Source: JAGIBJ01 sp032119595
Lineage (GTDB): Bacteria; Actinomycetota; Thermoleophilia; Solirubrobacterales; Solirubrobacteraceae
Assembly: GCA_032119595.1 (NCBI GenBank)
Contig: JAUMBQ010000010.1
Coordinates: 172,003-236,002, forward strand
Length of the DNA stretch: 64,000 nucleotides
Direction: 5' to 3'
In this document: in pieces, positions 17,160 to 26,183 of the stretch
Layout: each line of letters starts with the position of its first letter
Position numbering within the stretch: the stretch's first letter is position 1
Program-made: the position numbers and the translations under genes
The notes under the pieces: model-generated
The model's input: only the letters and a program-made list of their open reading frames with translations
The model's database searches: none
Told to the model about the DNA's origin: nothing

Positions 17160-17188
17160 CCCGTGCCGCCCGTGCCCATGGCCAGAAC

Positions 17189-17512
17189 CTACGGCACGCC
17201 AACGAATCCGAGGGCGACCAAGCGGCGGCGCAAGCCCTTCAGCACTCGGGTGTCATCGGTGGTACTCAGGCGGGCGGCCCGTTCTCGAAGCAGCGCCACG
17301 AGGTCGGCCGTTGGACGAAACGGGTCCGCAATGACGACGCCGGTCTCCAGCGACACTGCGGCAAGCGGGGTTCCGTCGACGACGGCCACCAGGAGTGCAC
17401 CGGACGGCACCTTCGCGCTGTCGAGTTCCGCCAGCCGGGCGATCGCGGCCGCGTCCTCAGGCACCGCAGGCCGGAGGGTGAGGATGGAGGAGGGGAGGGG
17501 CGTCGAGCTCAT
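17189..17512 (-). CDS. Small GNAT-like protein (acetyltransferase core fragment)
   Basis: About 107 residues from the internal ATG at 17512; a longer start at 17554 adds 14 residues. The segment LRPAVPEDAAAIARLAELDS then LLVAVVDGTPLAAVSL resembles the first half of a GNAT fold, followed by VIADPFRPTADLVALLRERAA. The acetyl-CoA binding Q/RxxGxG/A loop is missing, so catalysis is doubtful. Similar short stand-alone proteins are, from memory, common in Solirubrobacterales. It sits upstream of the decarboxylase, 29 bp away, and is divergent from LysR. Confidence 0.6.
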   Translation of the reverse strand: MSSTPLPSSILTLRPAVPEDAAAIARLAELDSAKVPSGALLVAVVDGTPLAAVSLETGVVIADPFRPTADLVALLRERAARLSTTDDTRVLKGLRRRLVALGFVGVP

Positions 17513-17582
17513 GGCTTCAAGGTGCCACCGCGCGAGCAGTAGATCCAATGACATTCCTCGATCCCAGATGTAAGCTCGGCTA

Positions 17583-18518
17583 ATGCTTGACGTTCGTCGT
17601 CTCCGGGTACTCCGCGAGGTCGCGGCACAGGGCTCGTTCTCTGCGGCGGCTGAGGTGCTCGCCTACACGCAGAGTGCCGTGTCGCAACAGATCGCGGCGC
17701 TCGAACGCGAGGCCGGGACGAAGCTCGTGGACCGCGCCGCCCGTGGCGTCACGCTGACCGAAGCCGGCACGGCACTCGTCGCGCATACCGACGCGATTCT
17801 CAGCCGACTCGCCGACGCCGAGGCCGAACTCCACGCCATCGCGGGACTCCGGGGCGGGCGCCTGCGTCTCACCACGTTCACGACGGCCGGAGCGACGATC
17901 ATGCCGAAGGCCATCGTCGAATTCCGCCGGCGGTATCCGGAGGTGGAACTCACGCTCGAGCCCCAAGAGCCGGTCGATGCATTGGCGGGCCTTCGCGCGG
18001 GCAACGCCGACATCGCCCTCACGATCGACCCGTTCGACGAGCGGACCGACCACGCCGACATCGCGTGCGTGCACCTGCTCGACGACCCGATGTACCTGAT
18101 GCTCCCAGCCGACCACCCGATGGCTGACTTGCCGCAGGTCCGGCTCGCCGACCTCTCCGAGGACGACTGGATTCTCGGGGCGACCAATCGCTGCCCCGAC
18201 GCGAGAATCCTCACCCACGCCTGCCAGCAGGCCGGATTCGAGCCCCGGATCGCGTTTCACACCGACGACCATCTGGCCGTCCAGGGATTCGTCGCGAGTG
18301 GCTTCGGCGTGGCGTTCATCCCGGACCTCGCGCTGGTCGCCGTGCGCGACGATGTCGTCATCCGATCGCTCGGTGGCGATCCGCCGGTCCGGCGCATCCA
18401 GGCAGCCACCCTCGCGAGTTCCTGGGCGTCTCCGGCCAAACAGGCCATGCTGGACGTGCTCGTCGAGGTTTCGAGCGCGTTCGCCAGTGAGCGCGCTGAG
18501 TTCTCCCTCGCGAGTTAG
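17583..18518 (+). CDS. LysR-family transcriptional regulator
   Basis: A 311-residue regulator. The HTH (GSFSAAAEVLAYTQSAVSQQIAALE) occupies residues 18-42 and the effector domain runs from about 90 (LRLTTFTTAGATIMPKAIVEF). It is divergent from the small GNAT-like/decarboxylase genes and 5 bp upstream of a polysaccharide deacetylase gene, so either set could be its target. No clear palindrome was found in the 70 bp before its start. Confidence 0.9.
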   Translation: MLDVRRLRVLREVAAQGSFSAAAEVLAYTQSAVSQQIAALEREAGTKLVDRAARGVTLTEAGTALVAHTDAILSRLADAEAELHAIAGLRGGRLRLTTFTTAGATIMPKAIVEFRRRYPEVELTLEPQEPVDALAGLRAGNADIALTIDPFDERTDHADIACVHLLDDPMYLMLPADHPMADLPQVRLADLSEDDWILGATNRCPDARILTHACQQAGFEPRIAFHTDDHLAVQGFVASGFGVAFIPDLALVAVRDDVVIRSLGGDPPVRRIQAATLASSWASPAKQAMLDVLVEVSSAFASERAEFSLAS

Positions 18519-18523
18519 TCGTC

Positions 18524-19402
18524 ATGACGCCTCGCCACCCGATGCGCGCCGTCCACGTCCGGCGACGGGTTGTGGCGATGCTCATCTTGCTGGCGATCAT
18601 GCTCGCGCTCGGCGCCGTCCTGAGACTGATGCTCAGTGATGCGCCGCCGGAGCATTTCCTCTCTCGCCACCATCAGATCCCGGCCGCATCGTTCGTCGTC
18701 AGCCCGACGTTTGGCGACGCGGAGGCCACCGCCGTCGAGGCAACACGCAAGCGCACGCCGATCGTGGCGGTCGCGGGCCGGCGCAAGCGACAGGTCGCGC
18801 TGACCTTCGACGACGGCCCTGGCCCGTACACGATGCAGGTGGTGAGGGCACTCGCTCGAGCCCAGGCGCCGGCCACGTTCTTTCAGGTCGGCCAGACCGC
18901 GAAGGTGTTCACTGCCGAGGAGCACCACCTCGTGCACAGCTCACGGTTCGTGCTTGCCGCCCACACCGAGCAACACCGTGATCTCACCCACCTGCCGCGC
19001 GCCGCACAAATCTCCGAGATCGATGACGGCGCGTCGGTGCTGACCACGGCCGGAGCGCCATCGCCGCAGCTCTTTCGCCCGCCGTATGGCGCGTTCGACC
19101 GCACGACCCTCGACCTGCTCGAGCGACGCCACATGCTCATGGTTCTGTGGACGGTCGACAGCCGGGACTACGAGCGACCCGGCGTCAACGCGATCGTGAA
19201 GCGCGTCGTTGATGGCGTGCGCCCGGGCGCCATCGTGCTCATGCACGACGGCGGCGGCAACCGCTCACAGACCGCGGCTTCGATCCCGAAGGTCGTCCAA
19301 CGCCTGCGCGCGAAGCACTACACCCTCGTCACGGTGCCGCGACTGCTGCTCGACAATCCACCGCCGCTCAAACAGCCGTCCCTCGAAACCGGCGTCGGGT
19401 AG
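18524..19402 (+). CDS. Membrane-anchored polysaccharide deacetylase (CE4 / NodB domain)
   Basis: A 292-residue protein with an N-terminal signal anchor (residues 15-38) and an extracytoplasmic NodB domain from about 88. CE4 motifs are intact: TFDDGP with Asp96/Asp97, metal His147 and His151 (HTEQH), RPPYGAF near 190, WTVDSRDY and MHDGGG. It should remove acetyl groups from peptidoglycan or an N-acetylglucosamine polymer in the cell wall. It starts 5 bp after the LysR stop, so the two may be co-transcribed. Confidence 0.9.
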   Translation: MTPRHPMRAVHVRRRVVAMLILLAIMLALGAVLRLMLSDAPPEHFLSRHHQIPAASFVVSPTFGDAEATAVEATRKRTPIVAVAGRRKRQVALTFDDGPGPYTMQVVRALARAQAPATFFQVGQTAKVFTAEEHHLVHSSRFVLAAHTEQHRDLTHLPRAAQISEIDDGASVLTTAGAPSPQLFRPPYGAFDRTTLDLLERRHMLMVLWTVDSRDYERPGVNAIVKRVVDGVRPGAIVLMHDGGGNRSQTAASIPKVVQRLRAKHYTLVTVPRLLLDNPPPLKQPSLETGVG

Positions 19403-19504
19403 GGCGAATTCGTCAGCGGACCGGGGAGTTTGTGCGAAACGGCCGACCCAGCGTCGAACCCAGGTGCTGCCTGTTCGCACCGGGCCCACGGCGCGCGGGC
19501 CTCT

Positions 19505-19543
19505 GGAATCCTGGCAGCGCGCTAAGATTCTGGCATCGCGCTC
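19505..19543 (+). promoter_or_regulatory. Tandem 20-bp direct repeat and -10-like box before the molybdate regulator
   Basis: Two adjacent imperfect copies, GGAATCCTGGCAGCGCGCTA (19505-19524) and AGATTCTGGCATCGCGCTCG (19525-19544), end at the GTG start. TAAGAT (19523-19528) at the junction resembles a -10 element and would give a very short leader. A direct repeat of this kind fits an operator for the XRE-PBP regulator itself. Confidence 0.4.
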
Positions 19544-20566
19544 GTGGACCTCATCGGTGACCGGGTTCGCGCCGGCCGCAAGGCGCGCGGGCTTTCCCAG
19601 CTCGAGCTGGCCGAGGCCGCTGGTGTGAGCCGCGCGACCGTCGGCGCCCTTGAGCACGGCCGACACATGCCCGCCGCCGACGCGGCGGTGCGCCTGGCGC
19701 GGGTCTTGGGCACCACGGTGGAGGAGTTGTGCGCGGAACCAACCGCGTCAGCGCCGCTGATCGAAATCTTGGACGGCGCCCTCCCTGAGGGCACGCTGGT
19801 TCGCGCCGCGCGGGTTGGCGACGACCTCGTCGGGCTCGCCCTCGGTCCGACCGCCATCCTCGGCGGTGCAGCTGCCGACGGCATCATGGAGCGCGGTGCG
19901 TTGCGTCTCTTCTCGGGCGGATCGCCACAAGGCGCCGTGATCGCTGGTTGCGACCCGCTGCTCCGCGTCGCCGAAGGGATGCTGGAGGCCGCGAGCGACC
20001 GGCGAGTGGTGGCCGTTAGCGCCACCAGCGGCCAAGCGCTCGCGGCGCTCGCCGCCGGGCGATGCCACGCCGCACTGGTTCACGGTCCGGCCGCGACGTT
20101 GATTCCTCCGCCCGGCATCCGCCGGTGGCACGTGGCGAGCTGGCGTTCTGGGATCGCGTCGCACCCGAGGCTCAGCGATCCCAGCCTGGAGACGCTCCTG
20201 GGAGACGACATCGGCCTCATCGAGCGCGACGCGACCGCCGCTTGCCAACAAGCGTTCGGACGGACCGTGCAGCGCCTCGGCGTGGTCCGCACCCCGCCTG
20301 AGCACGTCGCGAGCAGTCATGTGGAGGCCACCACGCGGGCCTCGTCCGCCGAGACGGCGGCCGTGACGATCGAGCCGGTCGCCGCCGCCATGGGACTCAA
20401 CTTTCTCGCCCTGGAGGAGCACGACGTGGAGCTGTGGGTACCCGATCGCTGGACCACCCACCCCGGCGTGGTTGCGTTCCTTGACCTCTGCGGTGCCCCG
20501 CGCTTCCTGGACCGCGCGAGCGCCATGCCGGCGTATGACCTCACCCGGATCGGGACCGCGGCGTGA
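19544..20566 (+). CDS. XRE-HTH plus PBP-like domain regulator of the molybdate operon
   Basis: A 340-residue protein. Residues 3-62 are a Cro/CI-type HTH (RKARGLSQLELAEAAGVSRATVGALEHGR), and 85-335 resemble the PBP-like domain PF12727 (GCDPLLRVAEGML, SGQALAALAAGRCHAALVHGP), a fold related to ModA. It probably senses molybdate/tungstate or a cofactor form and controls modABC. The GTG at 19544 is used. Its stop overlaps the modA start (GTGA), so regulator and transporter are translated from one message. Confidence 0.85.
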   Translation: MDLIGDRVRAGRKARGLSQLELAEAAGVSRATVGALEHGRHMPAADAAVRLARVLGTTVEELCAEPTASAPLIEILDGALPEGTLVRAARVGDDLVGLALGPTAILGGAAADGIMERGALRLFSGGSPQGAVIAGCDPLLRVAEGMLEAASDRRVVAVSATSGQALAALAAGRCHAALVHGPAATLIPPPGIRRWHVASWRSGIASHPRLSDPSLETLLGDDIGLIERDATAACQQAFGRTVQRLGVVRTPPEHVASSHVEATTRASSAETAAVTIEPVAAAMGLNFLALEEHDVELWVPDRWTTHPGVVAFLDLCGAPRFLDRASAMPAYDLTRIGTAA

Positions 20567-21348
20567 ATGGCCGGCATCTCCGACGCGCGGCACTCGCTGC
20601 GTGCCTCGGATTGGTGGCCACCACCGGAGTTGGGGCTTGCGGTGAGGACGGCTCGTCCGCCGCAGACAACACGGTCGTGGTGTCGGCCGCGACGTCCTTG
20701 AAGAAGGCGCTCACGACGTACCACGATGGCTTCGACACCGCGACCGTCCGAGCGTCGTTCGCAGGTTCAGATCAGCTGGGTGCTCAGATCCGCGAAGGCG
20801 TCCGGCCGGATGTCTTCGCGTCGGCAAACACCACACTCCCATCGGCGCTGTTCGACGAAGGCCTGGTCGAACGGCCGGTCGTCTTTGCCACGAACGAACT
20901 CGTGCTGGCGGTTCCGGCCGGAGGTGCCGAAGCACCCGTGCAGGCGATCAGCGACCTCGCGACGCCGGGTCGGAAGATCGCGATCGGGGCGAGCGGCGTT
21001 CCCGTCGGCGACTACACCCGCAGGGTCTTGGCCAAACTCCCCGCCACGCAGCGAATGGCCATCCTGCACAACGTGCGGTCGAATGAGCCGGATGTCGGCG
21101 GGGTGGTGGGGAAGATCACCCAGGGCGCCGTCGACGCGGGGTTCGTCTACGCCTCCGATGTGTCCGGCGCCGGGGGCGCGATCCGTGCAATCCCGCTGCC
21201 GAGCGACCTCGGGCCGACCGTCCGATACGCCGTCGCGATCGTCAAGGACGCAAAGCATCACGAGGCCGCCACGGCCTACGTCGAAGGCCTCGTCTCGGGC
21301 GCCGGGGCCGACGCGTTGCGCGCGAACGGGTTCGGTCCGGCGCCGTGA
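20563..21348 (+). CDS. modA: Molybdate ABC transporter substrate-binding lipoprotein
   Basis: A 261-residue ModA-type binding protein. The signal sequence ends in VGAC (lipobox). The mature N-terminus VVVSAATSLKKAL places SAATSL at the oxyanion-binding position of ModA proteins, and PDVFASANTTLPSALFDEGLV matches the family. It binds molybdate or tungstate outside the membrane. GTG start overlaps the regulator stop by 4 bp and its stop overlaps modB by 4 bp. Confidence 0.9.
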   Translation: MNGRHLRRAALAACLGLVATTGVGACGEDGSSAADNTVVVSAATSLKKALTTYHDGFDTATVRASFAGSDQLGAQIREGVRPDVFASANTTLPSALFDEGLVERPVVFATNELVLAVPAGGAEAPVQAISDLATPGRKIAIGASGVPVGDYTRRVLAKLPATQRMAILHNVRSNEPDVGGVVGKITQGAVDAGFVYASDVSGAGGAIRAIPLPSDLGPTVRYAVAIVKDAKHHEAATAYVEGLVSGAGADALRANGFGPAP

Positions 21349-22154
21349 CCATGAGATCCCACCGCTGGTTCCCGGTGGTCCTGACGGCGGCGCTGTCGGT
21401 CGTGCTGCTCTTTCTCGCCCTGCCGGTGGTCGCGATCTTTGTCGACACGACGCCGGCGGCGCTGGTCGCCAGCTTCGACGATCCAGCGGCCGTCGACGCC
21501 CTGGTGCTTAGCCTTTGGACGAGCACGCTGGCCGTCGGACTGATCGTGCTCGCCGGAACACCCGCGGCCTACCTGCTCGCCACGCGGCGCTTTCGTGGGC
21601 GCAACGTCGTCGTGACCCTGATCGAGCTTCCGCTCGTGCTCCCTCCGGCGGTCGCCGGCATCGGACTGCTCGCTGCGTTGGGCCCGCGAGGCCTGCTTGG
21701 TGGCCCACTCCGAGACGCGGGGATCGACGTTTCGCTGACCTCAGTCAGCGTGGTGATCGCGCTGACGTTCGTCGCGGCGCCGTTCTATATCCGGCAGGCC
21801 GAGGCGGCGTTCAGCGCCCTGGATCGATCGTGGCTCGAGGCTTCGCGCACGCTCGGCGCGAGCGAGGCGACGACCTTTGCTCGAATCGCGATCCCGACCG
21901 CGATGCCCGGACTCGTCGTCGGGCTCGCGCTGGCGTGGGGCCGGGCCCTCGGCGAGTTCGGCGCGACGCTGATGTTTGCGGGGTCGTTCCGTGGCGTCAC
22001 CCAAACCGTCCCGCTCGCGATCTACGAGCGGTTCTCCACCGACTTCACCGGGGCGCTGGCCCTTTCCGCCGTGCTCGTCGCGGTATCGGGTGGCATTCTC
22101 ATCACGGTCAGACTCGCGACCCGCAGGAGCGCCGTCCGTGTCGCTGCAGGTTGA
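21345..22154 (+). CDS. modB: Molybdate ABC transporter permease
   Basis: A 269-residue permease with about six hydrophobic segments. The EAA-type cytoplasmic loop (EASRTLGASEATTFARIAIPTAMPGL) and the C-terminal ALGEFGATLMFAGSFRGVTQTVPLAIY are ModB hallmarks. GTG 21345 overlaps the modA stop; ATG 21351 is an alternative. Its last 17 bp overlap modC. Confidence 0.92.
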   Translation: MTMRSHRWFPVVLTAALSVVLLFLALPVVAIFVDTTPAALVASFDDPAAVDALVLSLWTSTLAVGLIVLAGTPAAYLLATRRFRGRNVVVTLIELPLVLPPAVAGIGLLAALGPRGLLGGPLRDAGIDVSLTSVSVVIALTFVAAPFYIRQAEAAFSALDRSWLEASRTLGASEATTFARIAIPTAMPGLVVGLALAWGRALGEFGATLMFAGSFRGVTQTVPLAIYERFSTDFTGALALSAVLVAVSGGILITVRLATRRSAVRVAAG

Positions 22155-23208
22155 GGCGGTCGCCGAGCTCGGGGCGTTCACGCTTGACCTCGAGCTCACG
22201 GCGGCCCGCGGCCAGTGTCTCGCGTTGGTCGGCCCATCGGGAGCAGGGAAGAGCTCGACGCTCCGCGTCATTGCCGGGCTGCTCAAGCCGACCCGCGGAC
22301 GCGTCGTGTGCGGCGAGGAGCGCTGGTTCGACTCGCTGGCATCCGTGAACCTCCCGCCCGAGCTGCGTCGCTGCGGGTACGTGTTTCAGGACTACGCCCT
22401 GTTTCCGCAGCTCTCGGCCTGGCAGAACGTGGCGTATGCACTCCGCGACGAGCCGCGCCGCCAGCGCGAGCGAACCGCGCGCGACTGGCTCGCTCGACTC
22501 GATCTGGAAGACCGCGCCGACGCTCGCCCGAACGTGCTTTCCGGCGGCGAACGCCAGCGCGTCGCCCTTGCCCGGGCTTTGGCCCGCCGCCCGGATGTGC
22601 TGCTGCTCGACGAACCGCTGTCGGCCCTCGACAGCCAGACCCGCGCGGCCGCCAGCCGCCATCTGGCGGATGCCCTCACGCAAACCGAAGCGCCGACGAT
22701 TCTCGTGACCCACGACTTCACGCAGGCGGCCCAGCTCGCCGACCACATCCTGATCGTCGATGCCGGGAGGATCGTCCAACAGGGCACCGCGACCGAGCTC
22801 GCGGCGAAGCCGGCGACGGCGTTCGTCGCCGACTTCACCGGAGCGGTCGTGCTTCGCGGTACCGCCCAGCGCCAACCCGACGGCACCACGGTCGTCATGC
22901 TCTCCAGCGGTGAGGAGATCCGCAGTACCGATCTCGCCGTCGGGCCCGTGGTCGCCACGGTGTACCCGTGGGAGATCACGATCGAGCCGGCAGGCGGATC
23001 GGGAGCCCGGTCGACCCAGAACCGCGTCCAGGCAACGATTCACTCGATGACGACCATTGGCGGGCGAGTCCGTTTGGCCCTTACGGGCCCGGACGCGCTG
23101 GTCGCGGAGGTCACCACGACTGCGGTGGCCCATCTCAGCCTCGCGCCAGGCATGGCGGTGTCGGCGACCTGGAAGGCCACCGCGACCCGCTTGATCGCAG
23201 ACCGGTAG
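22138..23208 (+). CDS. modC: Molybdate ABC transporter ATP-binding protein with TOBE domain
   Basis: A 356-residue ATPase. Walker A GPSGAGKSS, Q-loop FQDYALFPQLS, signature LSGGERQRVALARAL, Walker B LLLLDEPLSALD and switch THDF are all intact. The C-terminal part from about residue 295 (NRVQATIHSMTTIGGRVRLAL) is a TOBE/MOP domain that binds oxyanion and may regulate activity. GTG 22138 is chosen because it starts just before the conserved VEAVAEL strand and overlaps modB by 17 bp. Confidence 0.92.
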   Translation: MSLQVEAVAELGAFTLDLELTAARGQCLALVGPSGAGKSSTLRVIAGLLKPTRGRVVCGEERWFDSLASVNLPPELRRCGYVFQDYALFPQLSAWQNVAYALRDEPRRQRERTARDWLARLDLEDRADARPNVLSGGERQRVALARALARRPDVLLLDEPLSALDSQTRAAASRHLADALTQTEAPTILVTHDFTQAAQLADHILIVDAGRIVQQGTATELAAKPATAFVADFTGAVVLRGTAQRQPDGTTVVMLSSGEEIRSTDLAVGPVVATVYPWEITIEPAGGSGARSTQNRVQATIHSMTTIGGRVRLALTGPDALVAEVTTTAVAHLSLAPGMAVSATWKATATRLIADR

Positions 23209-23249
23209 CGCGCTCCGGCCAGACGCCGCAAGGCCAGTCAGCCGTGGAC

Positions 23250-24539
23250 TCAGTGCTGGTGGAGGTGAACCGGCAGGCTGCGGTACGTGCGAATCAGCAA
23301 GGTGGGATGCAGGACAGCCGCCCCTGGCTCCATGGTGATGCGCGCATAGCGCTCCCGAAGTCGCCCGAGCACCAGGCGCGCTTCGAGCCTCGCGACGTGC
23401 GCACCAAGGCAGACGTGCGTTCCGCCGCCAAACGCAACGTGGGCCGCGCCGACCTGACCGGGGGCACCGCGCTTCCCGTCGGGCCGCGGTCGCGCAGAGC
23501 GCTCAATCGCAAACGCATGCGGATCCTCGAAGACGCGGGGGTCGCGGTTGGCCGGCAGCACGCCGCACTGGATCACGTCGCCAGTTCGTATCGCCGTCCC
23601 GTGGAGTTCGAAGTCGGTGAGCGCCACGCGGCCCATCGACAACGCCGGACTCACCCACCGCAGGGTTTCCTCCACGGCGCGGTTCACCAGGGTCTCGTCG
23701 GCCTGGAGCTTGGCCCACTCGGCAGGGTGTGTCGCGAACGCCTCGACCATCCCGGCGATGAGCGTCATCGTGGTGCTCGTGCCGGCGGCGAGCGCTTCCA
23801 TCGCCTGCGTCAGCACGTCGTCCCAGGTCAGGCGCCCAGCGTCGTGCTGTTCGAGGAGAAACGACAGCAGGTCGCTGCCGCCTCGGCCGTGTCGGGCGTG
23901 CGCCAGCGCATCGAGTTCGCGCCGCAAACGCAGGAAGGCGCGCTGCGCCGTGACCAGGTCGTCCTGGGACACGAGTGCGGGGGAGAGCAGCACGTCGATC
24001 GCGACGGTGTCTTGGTGCAGGAGCTCCAAGAGGCCGTCAAGGTCGTCGGGCGAGAGTCCAAACAGCGACTGGAAGACGCGGCCGGGCAACACACCAGCTA
24101 CCGCGCCGATCCAGTCGACCTCGCCGGAGTCCGGAAGTGCGGCAAACAGTTCGTCGACCACCGTCGTCACGATCGCCGTCACGTCGCGCTCGACCGCGTG
24201 CCGGGTGAAGGGGCGAGTGAACGCGCCGCGCACACGCCGGTGGTCATCGGCACCGAGGTTGATGAGCAGGCCTTCCTGAACGCGCTCCAAGTCGCTGCCG
24301 GCCCCGAACGGCCTGGTCTCGTCGTAGCCTCGAACGGCGTGGATGTCGGTTCCACACCGCTCCCGGTCTTTCAAGATCTCGGCGACGTCGTCGTATCGAG
24401 TGAGGAGCCACCGCCCCTCACCGATCTGGTGCACGGGATCGCGCTCGCGAAGGTCGTCGAACGCTCGATGCAGTCGGCGGGGCAGCTCCGGGTCGTGCAG
24501 ATCAAGTGCTGCCTGAGGAGGATCGGTCGCCAAGCTCAT
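23250..24539 (-). CDS. Cytochrome P450
   Basis: A 429-residue soluble bacterial P450. The heme loop AFGGGTHVCLGAHVA places the thiolate ligand at Cys377, the ExxR pair is Glu291/Arg294 (EETLR), and the meander follows. The I-helix segment is AAGTSTT (251-257), so Ser255 replaces the usual acidic residue next to the conserved Thr256; that can change proton delivery. No ferredoxin gene is adjacent. It is convergent with modC (41 bp). Substrate unknown. Confidence 0.92.
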   Translation of the reverse strand: MSLATDPPQAALDLHDPELPRRLHRAFDDLRERDPVHQIGEGRWLLTRYDDVAEILKDRERCGTDIHAVRGYDETRPFGAGSDLERVQEGLLINLGADDHRRVRGAFTRPFTRHAVERDVTAIVTTVVDELFAALPDSGEVDWIGAVAGVLPGRVFQSLFGLSPDDLDGLLELLHQDTVAIDVLLSPALVSQDDLVTAQRAFLRLRRELDALAHARHGRGGSDLLSFLLEQHDAGRLTWDDVLTQAMEALAAGTSTTMTLIAGMVEAFATHPAEWAKLQADETLVNRAVEETLRWVSPALSMGRVALTDFELHGTAIRTGDVIQCGVLPANRDPRVFEDPHAFAIERSARPRPDGKRGAPGQVGAAHVAFGGGTHVCLGAHVARLEARLVLGRLRERYARITMEPGAAVLHPTLLIRTYRSLPVHLHQH

Positions 24540-24688
24540 CGCGTGGCCCGAGCGTATTGCGGGAATAGCGGGTACGACCTTCGACGGACGGCCGAACGTG
24601 AGCGGCGTCCGTTGGCCCTGATGGCGCAGATTCGGGCTCCGGGCCCGGCGGGCGTGAGGGCGTGATCAACCCCCGCGCGGCGCTGGAC

Positions 24689-26017
24689 TCAGGGGCCTGA
24701 GGTGAGGGTGAGCGTCCACGTTGAGGTGTACGTCCCGACGCGCGTACGGGACGGGATCGCCAGGTGCATCGAGAGGCTGAGGTCGACCGGGCCGGAGCCC
24801 GTCCCAGCAAGCGCGTTGTAGACCCGCGAGGCCGTTGGGGGAACGATCGCAGCCGGGACGGTCAACGGATAGAGCACCGTGTTGACCGGCAGCGAGCAGA
24901 TGCCGGCGCCAGCGGTCGGGGTGACCGCGACGATCGAACTTGCGGACGTGGGGAGGGTGTTGCCCCCGCTGGTGAACGGGGTGGACGTCGCCGAGAGGTT
25001 CCAGCCGGCCATGATCCCGGTCTGGTCGTTCACGGTGACCGGTGCCGACACCATCGAGACCTGGTCGTAACCGTTGAGGGTCACGCTCGGGAAGTTGACG
25101 GATGCCGGGGCCGTCAGGTTCGCCCCGCCGGACGCGCACGCCGACAGCGGCGGCTGAATCGTGTAGGTCTGGGCCACCCAGGCCGGGCCGGCCGTACCGC
25201 CGACCGTCACGCTGTGTGAGGGCGTGGTCGCGGGAGTGATGCCGCTCTCGTACGAGCTGGAGATCGAGGACGATGCGTTCTGCTGGTTGCAGGCCTGCGT
25301 GAGTGGCGACGCTCCCGAGTAGTCGAACGTCGAACTACGGTCCGTCGACATCGCGGAGTACCGCATCCCGCCGCCCCTCACGACGCCGGCGTTGGGCAAC
25401 GCGACGCTGCCGGTGCCGGAGCCGGTCGACTGGGCACCGGCGTTGGCGAACGGCGTCACCGGATCGGCCCCCGAGAACGCGACGATGCTGGCCTCGACCT
25501 CGGCGCTGGCGGTGACGAGCGCCCCAACGCTCACCACGGTGTACTGAGCGGGATCACCGGCGAGGCGCCGCCGGTAGTAGGTGCGCGTGGTACCGCTGCT
25601 CAGCAGGGGCGTCCAGGCGACGCTCTGCGCGTTGGGAAGGACCGAGTTCCCGAGGAAGTTGGTTTCGTTGTACGTGCGAACGGTCAGGATGAGCAGGTCG
25701 CCGGTCGTCGCTCCCGCCGGATTGTTCAGCCTGTACGGCGTGTTGAAGATCAGGAGAACCGCGCTCGCCGTCCCCTGGCCGCACGACATCGCATTGGCCG
25801 GCGAAGCATCCGCCAGCGTGACCACGGCGAACGCCGACTGCGTCATCGCCAGCGAAGCGAGGAACACGAAGATGGTCGCCACCACGGCGCGTCGGAGCTG
25901 CAGGACGGCCGCTTCGAGGTGGCCGCCGCGACGCTCGGTCGAGCCACGCGCAGACCGGCCAATTCCGCGTCCAAGAGGGCGCGGCATCGATCGGGGCAGG
26001 AGTCGCACAGGGAGCAT
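24689..26017 (-). CDS. Secreted surface protein with WxL-like C-terminal region
   Basis: A predicted exported protein of up to 442 residues. A hydrophobic segment RRAVVATIFVFLASLAMTQSAFA near residues 43-65 looks like the signal peptide, so the true start may be later than the ATG at 26017; no better ATG is in frame. The central 200 residues are Ser/Thr/Gly-rich beta-type sequence. The C-terminal 140 residues carry GWNLSATSTPF and end STWTLTLTSGP, resembling the WxL/cell-wall-binding style of domain. No LPXTG is seen. Start is uncertain; function unknown. Confidence 0.65.
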   Translation of the reverse strand: MLPVRLLPRSMPRPLGRGIGRSARGSTERRGGHLEAAVLQLRRAVVATIFVFLASLAMTQSAFAVVTLADASPANAMSCGQGTASAVLLIFNTPYRLNNPAGATTGDLLILTVRTYNETNFLGNSVLPNAQSVAWTPLLSSGTTRTYYRRRLAGDPAQYTVVSVGALVTASAEVEASIVAFSGADPVTPFANAGAQSTGSGTGSVALPNAGVVRGGGMRYSAMSTDRSSTFDYSGASPLTQACNQQNASSSISSSYESGITPATTPSHSVTVGGTAGPAWVAQTYTIQPPLSACASGGANLTAPASVNFPSVTLNGYDQVSMVSAPVTVNDQTGIMAGWNLSATSTPFTSGGNTLPTSASSIVAVTPTAGAGICSLPVNTVLYPLTVPAAIVPPTASRVYNALAGTGSGPVDLSLSMHLAIPSRTRVGTYTSTWTLTLTSGP

Positions 26018-26183
26018 GGCGTGTTGGCCACTTGTTCCGGGTCGACCCGGAACAGGAACGGTGGTACCTGGTTCTTCGGCAGCCGTGCCTCCGAACTCGA
26101 CTGTCGGGTTGCGATCTGACGGTTACCATGCGTAAGCCCTCAGCTTGACGCTCCGTCCTTCGGGCGAACGTCCATTCCGGGGC

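Noticed and set aside
25843..26031. Short minus-strand frame with CSLCDSCPDRC, resembling a zinc-finger anti-sigma head.
   Set aside because: It lies out of frame over the signal region of the surface protein, becomes low-complexity after 40 residues and has no ribosome site.
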